Shown here piece after piece: positions 35,301 through 47,513 of a stretch of 64,000 nt of DNA; the stretch's first letter is position 1; the number at the start of each line of letters is the position of its first letter. The notes beneath the pieces were generated by a model. That model worked only from the letters and a program-made list of their open reading frames with translations. It was not told the DNA's origin and made no database searches. This DNA is from Chamaecrista fasciculata. Taxonomy: Eukaryota; Streptophyta; Magnoliopsida; Fabales; Fabaceae. The position numbers were made by a program, and so were the translations under genes. Where the stretch lies: positions 1 to 64,000 of the forward strand of contig QANZ01019886.1 of assembly GCA_003254925.1 (NCBI GenBank), in the 5' to 3' direction.

Positions 35301-38300
35301 CCATACATCTGAAAAGAGGATAATACTTCCTTAGGATGACAACCCCTAAGAATAACTATAAGGGCTAACTACAAGGTTCCAAAATAATTATGGACTTCCA
35401 ACTTACAGATAAAGGATAAGAAAACATGTTCAAATATTATCTACAGTCCTTTAACACGCCCACTTAATTTGTAGGACTTACTCTCTAATAATTGATGGGT
35501 TTGTAAACAATAAGAAGACATGAAGCAACTAGTAACCTAATAATGTGGTAAGACAAAAGTATCAACCCTGGAAGGCTACAAAAATTCAAGCAGCAAATTA
35601 CCATGAAAGTCTAGATAAAATCCACTCAAGATTTGAGCTACAAATAAATCAATAGTACTAAAACTACTTCATGTGATAGAACATCCTTTTGGAGAAACAT
35701 TAACGACGCACACCACGATGATAAAAGAGAGAGCATTCAGCCTCTCAGACTTGTTTAGGTTGAAACAAAACTATAACCTTGTTTAATTTTGTTTTATTAT
35801 GTTTCTAAAAATTTTGTAAATTGTTAGAAGTGTTTGAGAACTTTGTTTCGTAAATCAACTAGTAAAATAAAAAATAGAACGTGTTTGAAAATATTCAAAA
35901 AATAGTTTTAGGGAAAAAAAAATTGTTTGACAGATTTATGAGGACACCTCTTAAAGAAACGATTTTTTTATTGCACTTCTGTCATTGTTGAACGGTACAT
36001 AGCAGCGGTATTATTTTTCCTATACAATTGCTTCAATATGGGTATGAAAGGATGATAGTTTAACTGTGAGAGGAGGAGACAGATGGAGGGAAGTTTCTAA
36101 AAGCCATAATACATTTTTGTCATCATTGAAAACTATTTTTGCTAACTTATTTTCTGAAAGTTTTTAAGAAAACTAGAGAATAGAATTCAGAACATCTTAA
36201 AATTGTTCAGAACAATATCCTGGTTTTGAATTTGTTAAAACAGTAGGATAAAACATCATTATCAAACATTTTTTATTCTTTAATATTTAAAAACTACAAA
36301 CTGTTACTAGAAAAGAAAATCAAACAAGGCCTTTGTTTCTTGTTCTGTTTTAGGTTTCTATTTCTGGAAGGGCAGAGTGTGGGTTACTTTTAATAACACA
36401 AAAGTAACTGCCATTAGAAATTCCAAACCTACCTCTTGACCTGGCTCCAGCTTGATTTTCAGAAGTTTATGTCCAGCTTCCTCAAAATCTACACTGGACA
36501 TAATTGTTAGGTAAATTGTTCTTCGAAGATTGATGAGATTTGTTTCAGTTTCATCTCTTATTTTCATCTGTTCCTCTTCCTCTTCATCATCTTCTTCATC
36601 ATCGTCATCATCATCATCGCCATCATCTGACTCTGCATCAGAGCCTTCTTCATCCTCAGATTCCTCGCCCAGCATTGTTTTCTTCAACTCTTCATAACGC
36701 TTCTCATTTTCCAGGAAATTAGGATCAGGCTTGAATATATCTGTCAGCAAAATAAAAAAATAAATAAATAAAAAAGAAAGAAAGAGAAAAATTAACAGTC
36801 ACACATAATAACAACTGGATCAAGTACCTAGGGAAATCTCCGGATCTATCTCCTCGTCCAAGGAGACTTCATGTGTTAACTGATCTTCCTGCTCCACAAG
36901 ATCTAGTTCAGGACGAACAGCTGGATAACCCTGTAAATGCAAGCATCAGACATTGCATCCAAATTAGTTGTCACTTTCTGATAACCTCTACAAAAAATAG
37001 AAAAACAACAGAATGTACCTGAAACTTGGCCTTTCTTATTGCAAAAAGGCCTTCTATGAGGAACTGAACTCGTTTGTCAATTTCGCCTTCATGAAGAATT
37101 CCTCGAAAACGCTCAAATATACCTACAGAAGGAAGAATGTAACTAGAATCATGAATAAATAACCAAGGAAGAAGCTGTTAAGATGTCTTGAACACTATTT
37201 ACACCCATGCATGTGTCTAGCATTTGTCTGCAAGCATTTGTCTGCAAGAATCGATGCATTAGAAAATTACTTTTCACTCAACCTGAATGTCAAATTACTA
37301 TTGGGTGTGAACATACAGATATTTGATTGGATATCTGCAATAAATGGCAATAGGAAAACTTTAATATTTTTCAAAGATGAATGAAGCTTTGATGAAACTT
37401 CATTCCTATCTTTTTCCAAGGGAGCCTTCCAATGGACATCTAACCATAAACTGAGCATCACCTCTGGACTTTAGACCAAGCATCACTTAGTGCTGTTAAA
37501 GGTTGCTTGCCTTAGCGCCTTGAAGCCAACACCTCACCATGTGAGGCTTTGGCTTCACTCAGGTGCTGCCAAGGCAAGTGCCTTAGGCACCTTTCTGGTC
37601 AGTGAGGCAGGCAACTTTTGTTCCTTGCTGAAGTTATAAGAAGAAAATGAAAATAAAGCCTAGCCCAAGCCACAGTCAACAACAACAACAATCAAAGTCC
37701 TTTCTTACTAGATGAAGTCGGCTATATGGATCAGCTGACGTCAATGTGTTTTATCCTTACACGTTTATACGGTTAGGTTATTAATGATTAAATCTTTCCT
37801 AATAGTTTCTCCAATAGTTTTCTATGATCTTTCCCCTACCTCTAATTATTTCCCCAACTCACAGTCAAGCCAAACAAAAATTTCCTAACACATTAAAATA
37901 GGAAGTCCATCCCAACAGGTTCATGATATATCATTTAGGTTTAGTTATTTAACATTATGTAAGCAAATTATCAAAAACAAAATGGCAAGGGACCACAAGC
38001 AGGAAAAAAAACGGAACTACAGAAGATGGAAAGACACAAAATCACAAAGACATGGCTAGTAAGTATAGTGTAATATCTTAGATTTACACCTTGAGTGCAC
38101 TTCTAGCTCTACAGTGTGATGTATGACTCTAATTCCTTATGATTATGATGATTATGATGATTATAGTGACTTATGACTTTATGATTATTATATTAGAACT
38201 TAGAGAAGTTAATTCATATTTCAAATGTTGTTACAAACTTACATCTCTCTATGTTTGTTCTTATGGCATATATCTAGCAATTTGTTTCTTAAAGCCTCTC

Positions 38301-40324
38301 ATTTCGCTCAGGCATGCGCCTTAAGGGTACCTTTCACCTTTGACTACCACCTTTGACTACCTTGGCATCGCTAGAAATTCAAAGTTTCAAAACTAGAAAT
38401 TTTGGCTTCATTCTACCCTAAAAGTTAAACTAAATCAATTCACCTATAATATTCCTTGTCTCAAAAAGCTTTAATCCACACTAAACTTTATGAAGCCTCC
38501 TAAAGCTTTAATTCCTTTGCTATCCTACATCAACCATAAATGTGGAGTCTTAACACCTTAATTTCATTTCCATTTTTTCTCCATGTCGAGAAATGGGGTA
38601 ATATAACTCAACTAGTATCTACTTAGCTGTACCTTACTTGAATAAATAGTTAACACCATTATACAAAATACATGAAGTCAATGTAATAAGAACTAACAAG
38701 TATACTGGATAATTTAAAATTCAAATAACAAAGGACATATAGATAGGAGAATGAAGCAGAAATATGGACTCATACAACATTAAGCATCAAAAGGAAATTG
38801 CAAAAAAAGAATGATGAAAAAGTTATCTAATAAATAAAACCAGGAAACATAATTAACATGCAGTTCAAGAAAAAATACCCACCATGAAGGCCTTTAGGTG
38901 AGAGATCCTGCAGTATTGACCCACACTCTGTGACAAAGCCAACAGCTACTTCAACACTGTCATCAGTAGGCTTCTCCAACAAAACCGTGAGCAACTCTAA
39001 AGCAATGATCTCATGAGCCACTTGCTGGTTCACCAGATGTGCTACAAATTTAACCGCAGCTAGCAATTGAGGCTACACAAAAAGCAAGACATAAAAGGTA
39101 CATGAATATATTAGCAAAAAATGACTCAATTGATCTTAAAAGAAGATCACATAACAAATTGGCATAATTGAAGTGTCAGCATACCTTGTCATTTCGCTTA
39201 TAAGCTCTCTTAAGCTGCAAAACAATCCTTCTCAATAAAAGATCCCCCACTTCAGGAAACTTGGTGTTCACAACAGCAACCAATGCAGCAAAGACATCAG
39301 TGAAACCTGGAGATGCCATTTGTGACTTCATACATGACCGACAAAACAGACCTCTTCCCCTTATTAAATTCTCAGAAAATAGTTCAGGGATTATATTTTT
39401 GATATTAGCAGCATTGACCTTGTTCACAAGTCCATTAATGCTCTTTCTAAGAGCATCCCATGTTAACCGCTGGTACTCAACACTGCTTTTGTCTTGAACT
39501 TCTTTCATCATCCGCGCCAACTTAAATGGAGGAATGTAAACTCCTCCACTCTTACCCAAATTAGATGTCTCACCATTCAGGTTTCCTTCCAAGTTTGTTG
39601 ACTGTCTTTGAGGTTTTGAATCCTCAACTAACCTCCCATGTCCATCCTCTTTCATCCTACTCTCTTCCTGTTGCTTGCTCACATACTTATCCCGATGGTT
39701 CCTACCATTGTCCCCATCATTATTTATTCTTCGCCTCCTATCCCTATCTCTTTCTGACTTCCTGTCAATCTCATCCTCTGAATTATGACGTGCACTGCGA
39801 TTTTTGATTTTATGTCTGTCCTCACTGTTGCGTCGCCTATGCCCATTGTCACGCTCATAGGTTCTCTCTCGTCTATGTGTTTGTCTTCGCTCAACATCTT
39901 CATCAGAGCTTTGATGAGTCTCTTTAACACCATGACCATCTATCTCTTCTTGCCGTCCATCTCGACCAAAATGTCTACGGGATCTTTGACCTTCTTCCCT
40001 AGTCCTTTCTTTATATGATATCTCTCCCTCTTCATCAGAACTTTCAGATTCCTTCCTTTCCTTATGTCTACTTTCCCACCTCCCATCCCTATCCCTAGCC
40101 TCCTCCCTTGATCTTTCCCTGTCCTTATCATCAATTCTGACCTTCTGAGTAAGATGATCATCTCTTTTATTTCTATTTCTCCGCTCTGAATCTGAGGCAT
40201 CATTATCCTTATGATCACTAGGATTATCTGATCTGGAACTCTTCTTACCACTATGATGACGATATCTATCTCTCTCATCCTTTGCATAGTCATCACTGGA
40301 TTCGCTACTGTATTTTCTAGCCAT
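32373..40324 (-). CDS. CWC22: Pre-mRNA splicing factor CWC22 homolog
   Basis: Seven coding exons on the minus strand: 40324-39185, 39072-38883, 37122-37019, 36930-36828, 36740-36433, 35123-34818 and 32726-32373. All have GT-AG borders and join in frame to 2505 nt, 834 aa. CWC22 is a spliceosome component that, in studied eukaryotes, binds eIF4A3 and helps load the exon-junction complex. Layout: a charged Arg/Ser/Asp/Glu-rich N-terminus (1-255); [14 protein letters not shown] at about 260-273; a MIF4G domain at about 285-470 ([16 protein letters not shown], then [19 protein letters not shown]); an acidic linker with a long Asp/Glu run (about 540-565); an MA3 domain at about 580-690 ([20 protein letters not shown], then [20 protein letters not shown]); and a Ser/Asp/Glu tail ending in KRRKRRRK. 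Length is near the usual plant length. The ATG at 40322-40324 is the first in frame. Intron 6 contains a TRIM-like LTR element and intron 5 a MITE; neither disturbs an exon. Confidence 0.95.
33243..34572 (-). mobile_element. TRIM-like non-autonomous LTR retrotransposon in CWC22 intron 6
   Basis: Two similar direct repeats, 33243-33591 (349 bp) and 34213-34572 (360 bp), both begin TGTTAGG and end CTAACA, so they are LTRs. The whole 1330-bp element is flanked by a perfect 5-bp duplication GAAAC (33238-33242 and 34573-34577). On the minus strand, just inside the right LTR, GGGTATCAGAGC (34196-34207) is a near-exact initiator tRNA-Met primer-binding site, which sets the orientation. Inside the left LTR lies a purine-rich run (AGGGCAGGGTAAAGCTTGCAGGGG). 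The internal 620 bp holds only a gag-leader-like fragment and no protease, polymerase or integrase. LTR differences (an indel and scattered substitutions) suggest an old insertion. Confidence 0.88.
35777..36329. mobile_element. MITE in CWC22 intron 5
   Basis: The ends CCTTGTTTAATTTTG and, inverted, CCTTGTTTGATTTTC bound 553 bp. The arms share TTTTAGAAAC / GTTTCTAAAA-type and GAAAACTA-type phrases. The CCTTGTTTG termini recall PIF/Harbinger or hAT MITEs but the duplication is not clear. Confidence 0.55.
37490..38350. repeat. Dispersed repeat remnants in CWC22 intron 2
   Basis: 37500-37620 contains inverted GCCTTAGCGCCTTGAAGC / GAGGCAGGCAAC-type phrases, and 38285-38335 a related GGCATGCGCCTTAAGG. 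37678-37740 has ACAACAACAACAATC followed by GTCGGCTATATGGATC, a phrase common in plant short interspersed repeats. The element boundaries are unclear. Confidence 0.35.
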
Positions 40325-41279
40325 GCCAATTGGAGAACCTTACAGTATTGAAGATTAAACAAACAACGAAAAAGACCGGAGAAAGACTGGTTTGGGGTTT
40401 TGCTAACAACCTGTAAATCCTGTACCCGACTCAAAACATAAAATTTACAAAACCCTAGATCTTCTATCGGGTCCCAAACTTGACGAAAACAAAACTAGAC
40501 TTTAACCTAAAGAAGATGGAAAACTGGAGGCGAAAAATGGAAAACCAGAAAAATGGATGGGTATTTCAAATTTCAAGAGGCGAAAATGACGAGAAAAGAG
40601 GGAGAAAGCGTAACCTAAAGAAGATAAGGAGAAGGAGCCGACGGTAGTTGCTGCTAGCCGGCGTACGGCAGTGCAGGGAGGTTGCCGATGGCTTCTGCGG
40701 CGGTGGGGAGGAGCTGGACGGCGTCGGCGGCGTCGGAGAAGAAGAAGAAAAGAAGTGAGACGCTACGATGAAGGAAGATAGAAGTGAGGAGTCGTGTGTT
40801 GCATATAGGGCTAGTGGGGTCATTTTGGGATTTCTAAAAGTTAAGGGGTGGGAAGGGAGTTCTGGCGTTGAAGGTTATAGGCTAGAATTATTGTTTTTTC
40901 CCATAAAAGCAAAGTTCTTTCAGAACAGTCCATAAAAAATGAAATTTTAAAAAAAAAATTTGAGAAAAATTACATTGTTGGATTCAATAACTTTCAAATA
41001 TATAATTTATTTTTAAAAGAATCTATCTTTAGGAGTTATTATTTTTTAGGGGTGAGCAAACCAACCCGCCAACCCGAGAGCCTGTATAAACCAACCCAAC
41101 CTGCACCTATGGGTTAGGTTGATTCGGGTTCGCGGGTAGGTTTGGGCTCAAAATTTTCAACCCGCATACTTGCGGATTCTTAGTTTATCAACCCAACTCA
41201 ACCTGCAATCTCACATAATTTTTTTTATTTATTTTTTATACATGTTTATGTATTTTTATAAATATTTTGTATGTTTTTT
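40325..41279. other. Upstream region of CWC22 and intergenic sequence
   Basis: 40325-40560 (minus direction) likely holds the CWC22 leader and core promoter. 40620-40745 is GC-rich (GGCGGCG runs). From 40900 on the sequence is AT-rich with a CCAACCCGCCAACCC phrase near 41061. Confidence 0.35.
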
Positions 41280-41338
41280 TATCTATCTATATCTATATCT
41301 ATATCTATATCTATATCTATCTATATCTATATCTATAC
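41280..41338. repeat. TATCTA microsatellite
   Basis: About ten tandem TATCTA/TATC units, directly abutting the inverted-repeat arm that starts at 41332. Confidence 0.85.
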
Positions 41339-41697
41339 TATATTATATGTGTGAGGGGTGTTTTGGTTGGTCAAAATTAATCTTATTTTGAAATATTTAA
41401 AAGAGAAAAAAAATAGTGGAAAGAGTTAAGTAACTTCCCACTACTTTGATGGCTACAAAAAAAAAGTTCTCACAGCAACAAATAAAAAAAATTATTAAAA
41501 AAATATTATAAAAATAATTAAATTTTTATTAAAAATATAATTATTTTTTTAAAAAAAATATTTAAATTTTAATAATTATTAAATTTAAATTAAAGGGCAT
41601 GCAAAGCACACTAGTATATTTATATTATTAATTCTTTATAAATAAGATATTTTGATTTTGAAATTTACATAATTATATATATATATATATTACATTT
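41332..41697 (+). repeat. Left arm of a 3-kb inverted duplication, containing a short Helitron-like unit
   Basis: 41332-41614 has the form of a small non-autonomous Helitron: A|TCTATACTATATTATATG at the left, and GGGCATGCAAAGCACACTAG|T at the right. The same unit plus about 80 bp of right flank recurs in inverted orientation at 43997-44340. Because the flank is included, the pair must be a duplication of a segment, not two separate insertions. Confidence 0.6.
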
Positions 41698-41984
41698 TTC
41701 TTAGAGCATTGATCTCTCAAAACAATTAATTGATGCACAGAAATAGTAATTTATTACTGAAATAAGGGCGTAAGGCTTCAGCATTCATGATATTCAGCAG
41801 TCTCTAACTCAACCTTTGCGATTTCTTTTTTGGGTTTTTCTTCTTGTTGACAATTTTTGCTCGCTTCCTCTGGAAAGTTAAGGGAGTAACTGACTTCTGA
41901 TTTTTGGGCGATTTGCTAACCTTCTTGTCAACCTTGGGGTGTAATTTCCTTATACAGTTCACTCATGATCTGTGTGTTATATAG

Positions 41985-43115
41985 GATCGCACTTCGAGGA
42001 TGTTGATTGGTGTGGATGAAAGACGGGATGGACTGTACTACTTTTGCTCGTTGACAAAACTAAGGTCTTTCAGGCTATGCAAATGCAGGTATATATCTTT
42101 TTTCAAACCTCGTGTGTGGGAACCCGTCAACAAAATGGAAGGGTGGAATGAAAACACCAACATCTATTGAATGTTGCACCAACATTACGATTTCAAGGAA
42201 ATCTTCCCATTAATTTTTGAGGAGAATGTGTTCTGACTGCAGGCTATTTGATTAATTGAACACCATCATTAGTTTTAGATGGATAAACACCATATAGCAC
42301 ATTGTATAGTAAGGATCCCACTTATGGTCATCTATGTTAGCCCATATGAAAACAGGTGATAAATTTGCTAGTCGAAGTAGACGGTGTGTGTTTGTCGGAT
42401 ATCCTTATGAACAAAAGGGATGGAGACTGTATGATTTGGATCATGGAAAATTTTGTTTCTCGTGATGTGGTTTTATCAAAGACACATTTCCCTTCGTAGA
42501 AACTTCCACTTCTACGGACAGTTTCGAGAATAATGTTACTTTAATGGCTAATGAGCTTGAGGAAGATAATGAGTTTGACGACAGAGGGGCAACATAATGA
42601 ACACACCTGCAACCAATGTACATCAGTTAGATGATTTAGATAAATCAGGGGACCCAGAGGGTGAAACGCTTGGTCGTGGACACCGGCGAAAAGAATCTTC
42701 AGTTCGTTTGCGAGATTGTGTCCTTCACACCGTGCGAAGTTTAAGTCCATCCGTCATGCCCTCTTCACCTACACCTCAACACTCCTCAAGTACTTGTTAT
42801 CCTATTGCTCACTATATAAATTGCAATAATTTTTCTTTGAGATATCGAAAGTTTCTTACAGCCATTACAACAGAATGAGAGCCTTTACATTACTCACAAG
42901 TAGTGAAAGATTCTCGTTGGAGAGATGCTATGCGCTGTTAAATCGATGCTCTCGAAGCTAATGAGACATGGGACATTATTGACCTCCTTGAACACAAGAA
43001 AACCTTTGGGGTGTAAATGGGTTTAGAAGATTAAATATAACTTTGATGGCAGTGTAGAGCATTACAAAGCTCAATTAGTCACTCTCGGAAATCACCAAGT
43101 CGAGATTATTTGAAA
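41985..43115 (+). pseudogene. Ty1-copia integrase region (copy A), broken
   Basis: Translation with frameshifts and stops gives the C-terminal half of a copia integrase: NGRVE, FQGNLPINFW, AGYLIN (42120-42260), then GDKFASRSRRCVFVGYP (42357-42407) and the conserved YDL...FFVSRDVVL. It runs into the linker before the reverse transcriptase and stops at 43115. 42530-43110 is about 97% like 44342-44920 (copy B). Inactive. Confidence 0.78.
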
Positions 43116-43996
43116 GATATTATTAAAAGGTAAAATTCTTCTATCACTCTATAAAATTTTCATATACCCTTTTTTTCTCTTTTTTTGATTAGTCATTCCT
43201 TAATTATAAATATCATGTATTAAACTCAAATAATCATTAGAATATGAATACTGTCTCCGGTCCAGAATATGGATAATGATAACAATTAAATATTTTTCAA
43301 CAAATGGATGAATAAGGAATAGTGCTAATAGTTAAAGAATATCGATAAAAGCCAAATTACAATCATTAAAAGTAAAAAACGAGAGATAGAAACAATAAAA
43401 CAGGGGTCACCAATAGGAAGCCCAAATCAAACACTAATCCTTGGATCTAGTGGCAAAAGCCAAACTACTATAAGTAGCATTAAAGAAACTAGTGCTAGAA
43501 TCTTCACAACTAAATTGAATAACATACGCAACCTAAGATTCAAAACCTTTTATAATATATGGAAGTCAAAAAAAATTTTAATCACCTTGCTGGAATCAAT
43601 TTAATATAATAACTGAAATATAAAAAAATACAGTCATACATGGTGAGCTACTACAAGCCAAACTCCAAAGGTGGAGAGGCAAGATGCAAAATGAAGGCGC
43701 GCTGAACTTCTTCATGAGGGGGAAATTAGTTAACATTTTAGAGCTAGGCATATATGGAATGAAATATGAAAAGCAGTGGTCCGTTTTTTGTCGCTACCGT
43801 CGAATTTATGCCCTGTGCTGTTGAGGGATTCGATTGGGGTGGGGGATTTCAGATCAGTCGGGGTTGGATGATTTTAGCTTCTTCCTGATGTGTTTTTTTT
43901 ATGCTTTCTGCGTTTTGGGTGGGTAGGTGCCGTTTTGGTGCTCACCTCCTTTGTGTTGTTTTTTGGCCTTTTAGGCCATTTTTTCTACTAAAAAAA
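43116..43996. other. Unassigned sequence, possibly a LINE 3' end
   Basis: 43116-43670 has no recognisable feature. 43780-43996 reads like the 3' untranslated end of an L1-type LINE: T/G-rich text ending TTTTGGCCTTTTAGGCCATTTTTTCTA and then an AT tail. The assignment is by style only. Confidence 0.3.
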
Positions 43997-44340
43997 ATGT
44001 AATATATATATATATGTAATTATGTAAATTTCAAAATCAAAATATCTTATTTATAAAGAACTAATAATATAAATATACTAGTGTGCTTTGCATGCCCGTT
44101 ATTAATTTAAATTTAATAATTATTAAAATTTAAATATTTTTTTTAAAAAAATTATTACATTTTTAATAAAAATTTAATTATTTTTTTAATAATTTTTTTT
44201 TATTTGTTGCTGTGAGAACTTTTTTTTGTAGCCATCAAAGTAGTGGGAAGTTACTTAACTCTTTCCGCTATTTTTTTTTCCTCTTTTAATATTTCAAAAT
44301 AAAATTAAGTTTGACCAACCAAAACACACATATAATATAG
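43997..44340 (-). repeat. Right arm of the 3-kb inverted duplication
   Basis: Inverted copy of 41332-41697. Its outer end lacks the first six bases of the left copy (it reads CTATATTATATG inward from 44340) and joins directly to Ty1-copia sequence at 44341. Confidence 0.7.
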
Positions 44341-45506
44341 TAATGTTACTTTAATGGCTAATGAGCTTGAGGAAGATAATGAGTTTGACGACAGAGGAGC
44401 AACATAATGAACACACCTGCAACCAATGTACAACAGTTAGATGATTTAGATGAATCAGGGGACCCAGAGGGTGAAACGCTTGGTCGTGGACACCGACGAA
44501 AAGAATCTTCAGTTCGTTTGCAAGATTGTGTCCTTCACACCGTGCGAAGTTTAAGTCCATCCGTCATGCCCTCTTCACCTACACCTCAACACTCCTCAGG
44601 TACTTGTTATCCTATTGCTCACTATATAAATTGCAATAATTTTTCTTTGAGATATCGAAAGTTTCTTACAGCCATTACAACAGAATGAGAGCCTTTACAT
44701 TACTCACAAGCAGTGAAAGATTCTCGTTGGAGAGACGCTATGCGTTGTTAAATCGATGCTCTCGAAGCTAATGAGACATGGGACATTATTGACCTCCTTG
44801 AACACAAGAAAACCCTTGGGGTGTAAATGGGTTTAGAAGATTAAATATAACTCTGATGGCAGTGTAGAGCATTACAAAGCTCAATTAGTCACTCTCGGAA
44901 ATCACCAAGTCGAGGGTGTTGACAACACCGATACATTCGCACCAGTGGCCAAGATGGTTACAATCCGCGTCCTCCTTGCCATTACTGCAGCTAAAAATTG
45001 GAAGGTTAATCAAATGGATGTGCATAATGCATTTCTTCATGGTGATCTTGATGAGGAAGTTTACATGAAGCTACCTCAAGAATTCCGAGTTGAAGGTTCA
45101 AATAAGGTGTGTCGGCTACTGAAGTCCCTTTTATGGTTTGAAACAGGCCCCGCGTTGTTGGTTTTCTAAGCTATCTTCTGCTTTGGTCTCTTATGGGTTT
45201 CAACAATCCCAATCTGACCACTCCCTACTCACTTTCACAAAGGGAGATGTACAACTGAGTGTTCTTGTATATGTCGACGATCTCATTGTTGTTGGAATGA
45301 TGTTGATGCTCTCAAGAAGTTCAAATTGTACCTTGGTGATTGTTTCCACATGAAAGATCTTGGCGTTTTAAAATATTTTCTTGGTGTTGAGGTAGCAAGA
45401 GGACCAAACGGGTTTGTTCTTTTGCAACGTAAATATGCATGGGATATTATTACTGAAACAGGTCTTCTTGGATCTCGGCTAGCAATGACACCACTGGAGC
45501 AGAATC

Positions 45507-47124
45507 TGTTGGGAATCCTTGGCGCCTAAGGCAGCGGAAGCAAAAATAAAAATTAAAAATAACGCCTAGGTCCTATGATTCCCGAACGGATCCGCTAGTA
45601 GAATTTAAAACTTTTGGTTAGTGTTATACCTCAGAGTTTCGAATCAATCGGTTGAACGGGCGAGTTCCACGGAGTCCACTCCCAGAGTTCTCCCTCTGCC
45701 AGTAATCCACACGAACAGTTTCTTTGATCACCGAGGTGCTAGCCTCCAATTCTTTTCTCCAAAAGAATTCCGGGACCAATCTACAGACCTCTGAATTTCA
45801 AGAACTCCTTCTTGAAAAACAGCACTAGAGGTGGCGCTAGAAGAATCCCCCCACAAGAACACCTTCTTACCTATTCTTCTCTCAAAACCCTAATTTTATA
45901 GCTAAAGTCGAAATTCCCTAACTCTTAGAGAAAGTCGACTTTCTCTATGTGTGTGTGCAAAGGATTATTTTCTCTATCTAACTCTTAGGAGGAAAATCAA
46001 TTAGGGTTTGTGTATTACACTTATGAGGCAAGTCGACTTGCCCATTTAAATAGGGAGAATATTTGGTGATTTAATAATTCCTAAAATAAAGATATTCTGA
46101 TAATATAATTATTTTAGGCCTTGAATTTATAATTATAATATTACTCTAATATTATATTTAAATTCAAAATGCAATCTTGGAGAATCAAATTGAGAGATCA
46201 AATCTTCCAATGGGACCCACCAAGATGGCGCCTTCCTCCCCGTTTTTATCTTTGGAATTTAATTAATCAAAAACTTCCTTATTTTTGATTCACCAAAGAT
46301 TCTGAGAGATATTCACCAAATCTTTTGAATTTCAAATCTCCATTTGAATTTCAAATATTATTTGAATTAAATAAAACAATTTTATTTATCCAAATAACAC
46401 CCCAAAAAGGCGCCACCCTCTCCTATTATTTAGGAATTTTATAATTCAATAATTTCCTAACTCTTAGGAACATTATCTGAGTTATTTTCCTAATATTTAA
46501 ATTGTCTATAATTAATCTCATTAATTATATNNNNNNNNNNNNNNNNNNNNNNNNNNNNNNNNNNNNNNNNNNNNNNNNNNNNNNNNNNNNNNNNNNNNNN
46601 NNNNNNNNNNNNNNNNNNNNNNNNNNNNNNNNNNNNNNNNNNNNNNNNNNNNNNNNNNNNNNNNNNNNNNNNNNNNNNNNNNNNNNNNNNNNNNNNNNNN
46701 NNNNNNNNNNNNNNNNNNNNNNNNNNNNNNNNNNNNNNNNNGAATAGTCATTGACCTCAGGTCAAAGGCATCGCTACAGGCGTACTAGGAGAGACTAGCT
46801 GATGACTAAACCCATGCAGGATTCTCCGGGTCAGTCCAGCAATTCGTAACCACCTTACGTAATTGCACCATGACTCTCGTCCCAGCATCTAGTGCGTGCA
46901 TCTCATGCACCGAGGTCATGCTGGTCTTAGTTCATTTTTGCTCCCACAAAAATAATCGACCAGGGACAATTTTAGATTAATTATCTCATAATTAATCATG
47001 GACGTTATCATAGTAAACATGCAAATAATATGACAACTCATTAATTTATCTTCCATAAATTAATAATATGTTCACAACATATTTAACAAATAAAATGATT
47101 GGCCCTAGGGCACAATCTCCAACA
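45507..47124 (-). mobile_element. Solo LTR, family 'TGTTGGAGATTG...GATTCCCAACA', copy 1
   Basis: The unit starts TGTTGGGAATCC and ends TCTCCAACA, with terminal inverted TGTTGG/CCAACA. It is flanked by a perfect 5-bp duplication GAATC (45502-45506 and 47125-47129), so a whole element inserted and collapsed to one LTR. Minus orientation is inferred from the AGCGGAAGC-proximal end, which in plant copia elements is the 3' end next to the primer-binding site. It carries a gap of 211 N. Copy 2 is at 51949-54446. Confidence 0.88.
46531..46741. other. Assembly gap (211 N)
   Basis: A run of N inside solo LTR copy 1. In copy 2 the matching interval, excluding its nested MITE, is about 640 bp, so the true missing sequence is probably longer than the N run. 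Confidence 0.95.
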
Positions 47125-47513
47125 GAATCATCATCTTGCTCTTTCAACTAGCAAACCCATAGTTGATCCCGAGTCATACCGACGCCTAGTGGAGAGATTA
47201 ATCTACTTGTGTTTCACTCGACCAGATTTATCTTATAGTGTGCATGTGTTATCCCAATTAATCCAAACACCGCGGCAAGATCATTGGGATGTGGCGTTAA
47301 GGGTGGTTCTTTACTTGAAGGGGACCCCTAGCCAAGGGATTCACTTTGATCGAAATTGTGATTTTCAACTTCGTGGGTGGTGTGATGCTGACTGGGAAAG
47401 ATATCCTCTTACGCATCACTCTCTCACCGGTTGGATGACCTTTCTCGGACAGTCACCAGTGTCTTGGAAGACGAAGAAACAACAGACACTGTCACACTAT
47501 ATATCATGTCATG

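Noticed and set aside
39261..40018. Several 70-80 aa plus-strand frames
   Set aside because: Antisense shadows of CWC22 exon 1.
46502..46751. Open frames across the N run
   Set aside because: Artefact of undefined bases.
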